A stretch of 64,000 nucleotides of DNA from NCBI GenBank assembly GCA_009827225.1, contig WUAI01000002.1, positions 91,443-155,442 of the forward strand, written 5' to 3'. Below the pieces are notes generated by a model. It was not told the DNA's origin. It made no database searches and saw nothing but the letters and a program-made list of their open reading frames with translations. The stretch comes from Flavobacteriaceae bacterium. GTDB taxonomy: Bacteria > Bacteroidota > Bacteroidia > Flavobacteriales > Flavobacteriaceae. A program made the position numbers and the translations under genes. This document shows positions 58,374 to 64,000 of this stretch, piece after piece. Positions within the stretch are counted from its first letter, which is position 1, and each line of letters opens with the position of its first letter.

Positions 58374-58847
58374 TCATCGGTGATGATAGGGTTCATTCCG
58401 GAGTATCGTAAATCCGCGGTAGAGCTGTTCGATAAAGAACAATCGTACCATTTGATGTGAAAAGGTCATTGGAGATAATGACAATTTACCATTGGCGCGC
58501 TGATATACTTCTTCGCTGAAGCCATAGGGACCACCAATAACGAAAATCAGGTTCTTGATACCGCTGTTCATTTTTTTCTGAAGGAAATCGGAAAATCCAA
58601 TGCTATCATACTGTTTCCCTTTTTCGTCTAGCAGGACCAGGAAATCACTTTTTTCCACCTTTTTCAGAATCAACTCTCCTTCAGCTTTTTTTTGTTGTGC
58701 TTCGGAAAGGTTCTTGGCATTTTTAATGTCCGGGATGATCTGCAGTTCAAAGTTTACATAATGACCAAGCCTACGGCAGTAAGTATCTATAAGCCGCTGG
58801 AGGTGAGCGTCGTCGGTTTTGCCAACTGCGAAAAGGTTGATTTTCAT
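58374..58847 (-). CDS. rlmH: 23S rRNA (pseudouridine(1915)-N3)-methyltransferase
   Basis: A 157-residue SPOUT-class enzyme (YbeA/RlmH). Seen: MKINLFAVGKTDDAHLQRLIDTYCRRLGHYVNFELQIIPD; FLVLLDEKGKQYDSIGFSDFLQKKM; the SAM knot LIFVIGGPYGFSEEV; and the C-terminal LSLSPMTFSHQMVRLFFIEQLYRGFTILRNEPYHH, which is nearly invariant. It methylates m3-pseudouridine in helix 69 after subunit joining. Single gene, divergent from nadC. Confidence 0.96.
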   Translation of the reverse strand: MKINLFAVGKTDDAHLQRLIDTYCRRLGHYVNFELQIIPDIKNAKNLSEAQQKKAEGELILKKVEKSDFLVLLDEKGKQYDSIGFSDFLQKKMNSGIKNLIFVIGGPYGFSEEVYQRANGKLSLSPMTFSHQMVRLFFIEQLYRGFTILRNEPYHHR

Positions 58848-58942
58848 CCTGAACTGATTGTTTGCGGTAAAAGTACGAAGTAAATAAGAAGGGCTTCACA
58901 CTTCGGACTTTTTCATTTATTTTAGCCATAAATAGCCAGCTA

Positions 58943-59803
58943 ATGATCTCTCTCAAGAAATTCAACAAAGAAGTCGACATAATCATAGCAAACGCCATTC
59001 GTGAGGATGTGGGGGACGGAGACCATAGTTCGTTGGCCTGTATTCCGGAAGATGCGACCGGTACCGCTAAACTATTGGTGAAAGATGAAGGTATCATTGC
59101 CGGAGTCGATTTTGCTCGCCGAATATTCGAATTTGTGGATCCCGGTCTTTCCATGGATGTGCGAATAGAAGATGGCACCTATGTGAAATACGGAGATATC
59201 TGTTTTTATGTGTCAGGGAGTTCCCAATCCATTTTGAAAGCTGAGCGATTGGTTTTAAATGCTATGCAACGCATGAGTGCCATTGCAACCAAAACCAATA
59301 AATATGTACAACTGCTGAAGGGAACCGGAACGAAGATATTGGATACGCGTAAGACAACCCCGGGGATTCGAGCATTGGAAAAGTGGGCTGTTAAAATTGG
59401 CGGCGGTGAAAATCACAGATTTGCGCTCTATGATATGATCATGCTTAAGGACAATCATAACGATTTTTGTGGCGGAATTACCAAAGCCATTCAAACTACC
59501 CAGGAATACCTCAGGGACCATCGTTTGGACTTGAAGATCATAGTAGAAGCACGAAATTTAGAAGAGATCGAAGAAATTCTGCAAAATGATGGAGTATATC
59601 GAATTCTAATCGACAATTTCAATTATGAGGATACCAGGAAAGCGGTGAAGCTCATCGGAGATAAGTGCCTCACTGAATCGAGTGGAGGCATCACCCTGGA
59701 GACCGTTCGTAAGTACGCGGAGTGCGGTGTGGATTATATATCCAGTGGTGCACTCACACATTCTGTTCATAATATGGACCTAAGCTTAAAAGCAGTGCAA
59801 TGA
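58943..59803 (+). CDS. nadC: Nicotinate-nucleotide pyrophosphorylase (carboxylating)
   Basis: A 286-residue quinolinate phosphoribosyltransferase of de novo NAD synthesis, turning quinolinate and PRPP into NaMN. Seen: DVGDGDHSSLACIPEDATGTAKLLVKDEGIIAG; NAMQRMSAIATKTNKYVQLLKGTGTKILDTRKTTPGIRALEKWAVKIGGGENHRFALYDMIMLKDNH; LTESSGGITLETVRKYAECGVDYISSGALTHS. Complete. It overlaps the downstream BrkB-family gene by 4 bases (ATGA). nadA and nadB are not in the window. Confidence 0.95.
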   Translation: MISLKKFNKEVDIIIANAIREDVGDGDHSSLACIPEDATGTAKLLVKDEGIIAGVDFARRIFEFVDPGLSMDVRIEDGTYVKYGDICFYVSGSSQSILKAERLVLNAMQRMSAIATKTNKYVQLLKGTGTKILDTRKTTPGIRALEKWAVKIGGGENHRFALYDMIMLKDNHNDFCGGITKAIQTTQEYLRDHRLDLKIIVEARNLEEIEEILQNDGVYRILIDNFNYEDTRKAVKLIGDKCLTESSGGITLETVRKYAECGVDYISSGALTHSVHNMDLSLKAVQ

Positions 59804-60726
59804 GCAAAGAAATAGAGGAAAAGCTCGATAAGCTCCCGATAATCCGGCATTTGGTGAAAATCCTTAAGGTCGTGGTGCTACCGGGATTCAACGGACTCTC
59901 TCTCTACGACCTGCTCGAAATTTATATCGTTGGTATCGTTAAGGGAACATTTTCCTCACGGGCCAGTTCCATCGCTTATAGTTTTTTCATCGCTTTATTT
60001 CCTTTCCTGCTATTTCTACTGAATTTGATTCCGGTGGTTCGGATAGAAGGCTTTCAGCAGCGGTTCTTAGGCCTGATAGAAAAGTTGTTACCTCCACAAA
60101 CCCAGGATTTCTTTTATCCCGTGATAGAGGACATTGCACTCAATCCTCGTAATAGTTTGCTTTCGGTTACTTTTTTCTTGACATTGTTCTTAGCAGCTAA
60201 CGGCGTTAATTCAATTTTTAGTGCTTTTGAATATTCGGTACACGTCACCATGAATCGAAATTTCTTCAGGCAATATTTCGTGGCCATTCTTGTGTCCATA
60301 TTCCTGGCAATACTGCTGCTCATCACCGTAGGGTCTATTTTGTATGGTGAGTATGTGATCAACGAATTGAAAGCCGGATCCTATATTGAGGATGACTTTT
60401 TCTGGATCAATTTCCTGCAATACACTGTGTTCGCCGTGATGTTATACGTGGTGATTTCCACCTTATATCACTTCGGTGTGAAAGAAGGACGACAAACGAG
60501 GTTCTTTTCCGTCGGTGCATTGGTGACCACTTTGTTATTCTTACTTACGACTTACTTTTTTGGGGTGTATATCAACAATTTTAGTCAGTATAATGAGTTA
60601 TATGGTTCTATTGGGGCCTTATTGATCATGATGTTTTATATTTGGATCAACTCAAATCTTTTGCTCCTTGGTTTCGAACTAAATATATCCTTGCAGCGTT
60701 TAAAGGATAAGATGAACGAGAACTAA
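59800..60726 (+). CDS. YihY/BrkB family inner-membrane protein
   Basis: A 308-residue membrane protein with six predicted helices (SIAYSFFIALFPFLLFLLNLIPV, LSVTFFLTLFLAANGVNSIFSAF, FVAILVSIFLAILLLITVGSIL, FLQYTVFAVMLYVVISTLYHF, VGALVTTLLFLLTTYFFGVYI, YGSIGALLIMMFYIWINSNLLLLGFELN). The family was once misnamed ribonuclease BN; it has no nuclease motif and its function is unknown. Translationally coupled to nadC. Confidence 0.88.
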   Translation: MSKEIEEKLDKLPIIRHLVKILKVVVLPGFNGLSLYDLLEIYIVGIVKGTFSSRASSIAYSFFIALFPFLLFLLNLIPVVRIEGFQQRFLGLIEKLLPPQTQDFFYPVIEDIALNPRNSLLSVTFFLTLFLAANGVNSIFSAFEYSVHVTMNRNFFRQYFVAILVSIFLAILLLITVGSILYGEYVINELKAGSYIEDDFFWINFLQYTVFAVMLYVVISTLYHFGVKEGRQTRFFSVGALVTTLLFLLTTYFFGVYINNFSQYNELYGSIGALLIMMFYIWINSNLLLLGFELNISLQRLKDKMNEN

Positions 60727-60737
60727 AATACTATGCT

Positions 60738-61172
60738 ATGAAAATCAAAAAACTACACATATCCCTTGTATTATCCTTGTTATGCACCATCTCTATGAGT
60801 GCACAGGATGTTTTTGGTAAATGGAAGACTATAGACGACAGTACCGGTGAAACGAGGTCGGTGGTTGAAATTTATGAAGAAGAGGGAAAAGTGTATGGAA
60901 AGATCATTGAGTTGATCAATCCTAAACAAGAATATCCGGTATGCGATAAATGTTGTTGTGAAGACAAAGATCAACCCATAGTGGGGCTGGTCTTTATCAA
61001 AGGATTGGAACAAGACGGTGATGAATACAACGGCGGTAAGATTCTTGATCCGGAGAACGGAAAATTATACAAATGTTACATTGAACTAGAAGATCAGGAT
61101 ACGCTGAAGGTGCGTGGCTATATCGGTTTTTCCCTGCTTGGGAGAACTCAATACTGGCAGCGTGCCGAATAA
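60738..61172 (+). CDS. DUF2147 family secreted protein
   Basis: A 144-residue exported protein (signal MKIKKLHISLVLSLLCTISMSAQ) with the DUF2147 lipocalin-like pattern: DVFGKWKTIDDSTGETRSVVEIYEEEGKVYGKIIEL, a cysteine-rich CDKCCCEDKDQP insert, GLVFIKGLEQDGDEYNGGKILDPENGKLYKCYIEL and LKVRGYIGFSLLGRTQYWQR. The CDKCCC cluster could bind metal or form disulfides. Function unknown. Ends the nadC operon before a terminator. Confidence 0.86.
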   Translation: MKIKKLHISLVLSLLCTISMSAQDVFGKWKTIDDSTGETRSVVEIYEEEGKVYGKIIELINPKQEYPVCDKCCCEDKDQPIVGLVFIKGLEQDGDEYNGGKILDPENGKLYKCYIELEDQDTLKVRGYIGFSLLGRTQYWQRAE

Positions 61173-61193
61173 ATCATTGTTCATAAGTTAAAA

Positions 61194-61226
61194 GGAGGGT
61201 CTTTCAATAATTGAAAGGCCTTTTTT
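61194..61226 (+). terminator. Terminator after the DUF2147 gene
   Basis: A 10-bp stem (61198-61207 with 61211-61220, one wobble) containing CTTTCAA/TTGAAAG with a TAA loop, followed by six T. Confidence 0.82.
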
Positions 61227-61254
61227 AATTTTAAAAACTGAAAAGTAGTCGCTG

Positions 61255-63702
61255 TTGTATTTTATCGATGTCATTCTTCCTATTCCCTTAAAACAAACCT
61301 TTACCTATAGTGTTAATAAGGATGAAGCTCTATTTCTGAAACCTGGAATGCGAGTAGCTGTACCTTTCGGAAAATCTAAGATTTATACGGCCATTGTGTA
61401 CCGTATCCATCAGGTAAAACCACCCACTTACGAAACCAAATCAATTGATCAGATCCTTGAAGAGCATGCCATCATTACGCCCGTTCAATTAAAACACTGG
61501 GAATGGATCGCTGATTATTACATGTGCACGCTGGGTGAGGTAATACGAGCAGCTCTACCCGGAGCCTTTCTCCTGGAAAGTGAAACCATTATAAAACTCG
61601 CCACCAAAGAACCCATCGACGAGTCACAATTGAACGATGAGGAATTTTTACTGTACGAGTCCTTACGAAACCAATCTACTTTGCACGTTAACGACGTGCG
61701 CTCCATTTTGGACCGGAAAAATGTTGTCGCCGTTTTGAATAGCCTTATGGAAAAGGGTATAGTGGAAGTGCATGAAGAGGTTTTTGAGATCTATAAACCG
61801 AAATTAAAACGATACATTGGGTTGGCCGGGGAATTCCAGCGAGAAGAAGCGTTGAAAAACTTGCTGGATACACTATCCCGAGCACCACGACAAAGACAAC
61901 TTTTAATGACCTTGTTTATGATGAGTTCCCAGGAAGAGAATGTGGATTCAGTGCTTCTTCAGAAAAAGTCGGAAACCAATGCATCGGTACTCAGAACTTT
62001 GATCGATAAAGGTGTCTTGGAGGAGTATTATTTACAAAAGGATCGTGTAGAATATGTAAGGGATGATGGTGACGCTATTAAGACCTTAAGTGAAGCACAG
62101 GAGGAAGCATTTTCAGAAATAAAAAATTTATTTAAAACCCATGAAATCAATCTGTTACATGGTGTTACTTCAAGTGGTAAGACAGAGATATACATTCGAT
62201 TAATTGATGAGTTATTAGCGACAGGCCAGCAGGTTTTATACATGCTTCCGGAGATCGCGTTGACCACACAATTGATCTCCAGACTTCAGAGATTTTTCGG
62301 CAAAAAAATATCGGTATATCATTCCAAATATTCCCTCAATGAAAGGGTGGAAGTGTGGAACAATGTGTTGCAATCTAAACCCAAAGCGCAGATTATAATT
62401 GGTGCCCGATCTTCCCTGTTTCTCCCGTTTCAGAATTTGGGAATGGTAATCATCGATGAAGAGCATGAGCCTTCTTTTAAGCAATATAGTCCGGCACCTC
62501 GATATCACGGAAGGGATGCCGCCATTGTCCTGGCCGGCATTCATAAAGCGAAAGTATTGCTGGGCTCCGCAACGCCTGCCCTGGAGACCTATTTTAATGC
62601 GAAAGAAGGGAAGTATGGCCTGGTAACACTCACCGAACGATATGGGAAGGTGTTAATGCCGGATATTGAACTGGTTGATATTCGTGAAAAACATCGCAAG
62701 AAGCGAATGACGGGGCATTTCAGTGATTGCTTGCTGGAAGAGATACGGGAAAGTCTTGGAAATAAAGAACAGGTGATCTTTTTTCAGAATAGAAGAGGAT
62801 ATTCCCCGGTAGTGGAATGTACTACCTGTGGGGTGGCTCCACAATGCCCCAATTGTGATGTAAGTCTTACCTATCATCAATACAAGAACCAACTAAGATG
62901 CCATTATTGCGGGTATCATATGCCTATGCTGCAGGAATGTATGGCCTGTGGAAGCCCTACCTTAGACACCAAAGGATTTGGTACTGAACAGATCGAGGAG
63001 GAATTGAAGGAATTATTCCCTGAGCACCGTATCGCCCGAATGGATCAGGACACGACCAAAGGCAAGCATGCCTATGGAAAGTTGATCGAAAAGGTAGAAA
63101 ATGAGGAGATCGATATTCTTGTGGGAACCCAGATGTTGGCAAAAGGCCTGGACTTTAGAAAGGTGAGCCTTGTAGGCGTAATGAACGCCGATAATCTCTT
63201 GAATTTTCCGGATTTCAGGGCGCACGAACGAAGCTTTCAACTATTGCAACAAGTGGCGGGAAGAGCCGGCAGGACTGAAAAGAGGGGAAAGGTTCTCATA
63301 CAATCATTCAATCCATATCATCAAATTTTAAAACAGGTAAGTGTTCATGATTATGTGGCCATGTTTGAAGAGCAATTACAAGAGCGTTATCAATATAAAT
63401 ACCCTCCCTACTTTCGTATCATCAAGATCACATTCAGGCATCGAAGTTTGCAAACCATGCAACGAGCGGCGGTCTGGTTTGGGGAAGTACTAAAAATACA
63501 GCTGAAAGATCAGGTTTTAGGGCCCGAAAGTCCGCCAATAGGACGTATTCGTAATGAATATATCTCCAATGTGCTGGTAAAAATTCCAAGAGGTCAATCG
63601 CTCAATAAAACGAAAGGGTTTATAGGAAAAGTACAGCAAAGATTCTTTTCGCAAAAAGAATTTGCGAGGGTAAAACTCGTAATAGACGTGGATAATTACT
63701 AG
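61255..63702 (+). CDS. priA: Primosomal replication protein N' (PriA helicase)
   Basis: An 815-residue 3'-to-5' DNA helicase that restarts stalled forks. Seen: N-terminal 3'-DNA-binding domain (YFIDVILPIPLKQTFTYSVN...GMRVAVPFG); Walker A GVTSSGKTEIY; Walker B VIIDEEHE; GSATPALETY; the zinc-binding insert with eight cysteines (CTTCGVAPQCPNC and CHYCGYHMPMLQECMAC); GTQMLAKGLDFRKVSLVGVMNAD; and QVAGRAGR. The start is TTG at 61255; YFIDVILP follows at once, matching the family N terminus, and no ATG is available upstream. Its stop codon overlaps that of the convergent LytTR gene. Confidence 0.95.
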   Translation: MYFIDVILPIPLKQTFTYSVNKDEALFLKPGMRVAVPFGKSKIYTAIVYRIHQVKPPTYETKSIDQILEEHAIITPVQLKHWEWIADYYMCTLGEVIRAALPGAFLLESETIIKLATKEPIDESQLNDEEFLLYESLRNQSTLHVNDVRSILDRKNVVAVLNSLMEKGIVEVHEEVFEIYKPKLKRYIGLAGEFQREEALKNLLDTLSRAPRQRQLLMTLFMMSSQEENVDSVLLQKKSETNASVLRTLIDKGVLEEYYLQKDRVEYVRDDGDAIKTLSEAQEEAFSEIKNLFKTHEINLLHGVTSSGKTEIYIRLIDELLATGQQVLYMLPEIALTTQLISRLQRFFGKKISVYHSKYSLNERVEVWNNVLQSKPKAQIIIGARSSLFLPFQNLGMVIIDEEHEPSFKQYSPAPRYHGRDAAIVLAGIHKAKVLLGSATPALETYFNAKEGKYGLVTLTERYGKVLMPDIELVDIREKHRKKRMTGHFSDCLLEEIRESLGNKEQVIFFQNRRGYSPVVECTTCGVAPQCPNCDVSLTYHQYKNQLRCHYCGYHMPMLQECMACGSPTLDTKGFGTEQIEEELKELFPEHRIARMDQDTTKGKHAYGKLIEKVENEEIDILVGTQMLAKGLDFRKVSLVGVMNADNLLNFPDFRAHERSFQLLQQVAGRAGRTEKRGKVLIQSFNPYHQILKQVSVHDYVAMFEEQLQERYQYKYPPYFRIIKITFRHRSLQTMQRAAVWFGEVLKIQLKDQVLGPESPPIGRIRNEYISNVLVKIPRGQSLNKTKGFIGKVQQRFFSQKEFARVKLVIDVDNY

Positions 63703-64000
63703 TTCTTCATGGAAGCAGCCAACGCTTCGACCAAATCGGCCTTGCGATTTCTACTTAGGGGCAGTTGCTCGTTTTCCAATTCGATCACCTTGCTGTTGTA
63801 TCGCTCTACTTTATCGAGGTTCACGATATAAGACTTGTGAATTCGAAGGAATCTTTCCTTAGGCAGCAAAGCTTCAAATGCTTTCATGGTAGAGAGTACT
63901 ACCAATGCGTCGTGCTCTGTAACCAGTTTCACATAATCTCCTAATGCTTCAATATAACGAAGTTCGTTAAGGAATACCTTACGCTTTTTCAGGTTACTCT
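63699..64000 (-). CDS. LytTR DNA-binding response regulator (5' part beyond window)
   Basis: The C-terminal ~100 residues of a LytTR-domain transcription regulator, reading in from the window's right edge: FLNELRYIEALGDYVKLVTEHDALVVLSTMKAFEALLPKERFLRIHKSYIVNLDKVERYNSKVIELENEQLPLSRNRKADLVEAL. The IHKSYIVNLDKV and PLSRNRK blocks are diagnostic. The frame stays open to base 64000, so the N terminus (probably a receiver domain, as in LytR/AlgR two-component systems) lies outside. An apparent GTG start at 63932 is internal to the domain and is not the real start. Confidence 0.9.
   Translation of the reverse strand, partial: SNLKKRKVFLNELRYIEALGDYVKLVTEHDALVVLSTMKAFEALLPKERFLRIHKSYIVNLDKVERYNSKVIELENEQLPLSRNRKADLVEALAASMKN

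Noticed and set aside
59800..60726. Ribonuclease BN annotation for the YihY-family protein
   Set aside because: The name stems from an old misassignment; the sequence is an integral membrane protein without nuclease motifs.
63699..63932. A complete 77-residue protein starting at the GTG at 63932
   Set aside because: The frame is open to the window edge and the upstream codons encode the rest of the LytTR domain, so the gene is only cut by the window.

Overview
The window is chromosomal DNA from a member of the Bacteroidota, most likely a free-living, probably marine Flavobacteriaceae. Four kinds of evidence point there: at least seven secreted proteins end in a type IX secretion (T9SS) sorting domain; many genes are preceded by the Bacteroidota -7 box TAnnTTTG rather than by Shine-Dalgarno sites; the gene families are typical of flavobacteria (alternative GlmU, DUF4252, DUF4199, DUF5777, DUF6122, zinc-free type B L31, TonB-dependent receptor); and SusCD-free housekeeping synteny is mixed with lipoproteins. 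I see no transposase, integrase, phage gene, CRISPR array, rRNA or tRNA.

Layout. 1-5.9 kb: two tandem paralogous T9SS cargo proteins (the first cut by the window edge) and a T9SS-exported endonuclease I convergent to them, whose gene overlaps an RsmB-type rRNA methyltransferase. 7.2-9.2 kb: a BNR-propeller lipoprotein and a sulfotransferase. 9.2-10.8 kb: an ECF sigma, anti-sigma and Spy/CpxP-like operon. 10.8-11.3 kb: a 508-base gene-free stretch that appears to hold two tandem small-RNA genes, each preceded by short direct repeats. 11.3-16.4 kb: an envelope operon (DUF4199, GT2 glycosyltransferase, phosphohexomutase, MsbA-like ABC exporter). 16.5-26.4 kb: rpmE2, alternative glmU, a peptide-type binding lipoprotein, mtaB, a GNAT protein, pirin, hydrolase, lytic transglycosylase, half-size TSUP transporter, thioredoxin-like and TPR proteins, and rpmH. 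26.5-33.2 kb: carB, then a tight cluster of redox and cell-surface proteins (mono-haem lipoprotein, YceI, OB-fold, DUF5777 barrel, T9SS cupredoxin).

33.3-40.2 kb: a vitamin B12 uptake divergon. A cobalamin riboswitch precedes a BtuB-like receptor, while the BtuFCD-like ABC cassette runs the other way with rmuC and a VOC protein. 40.2-44.1 kb: an S41 protease, then a second ECF/anti-sigma module with two DUF4252 proteins. 44.1-49.1 kb: purB, a helical-repeat protein, a class III sirtuin, trmH, SRPBCC, VOC and rdgB. 49.1-52.1 kb: a DEAD-box helicase with an extended, start-codon-sequestering leader hairpin, followed by membrane and surface proteins. 52.1-55.6 kb: aldehyde dehydrogenase and an ECF42-like sigma with its DGPF (YciI) partner and a TfoX-N protein. 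55.6-58.3 kb: two more T9SS cargo proteins. 58.4-64 kb: rlmH, nadC, a BrkB-family membrane protein, a DUF2147 protein, priA and the end of a LytTR regulator.

The best candidates for something undescribed are the twin small-RNA loci at 10.9-11.26 kb and the helicase leader at 49.1 kb. The redox-surface cluster at 29.5-33.2 kb and the sigma-factor modules are the next most interesting. All functional assignments come from motif recognition by eye; no database search was run.
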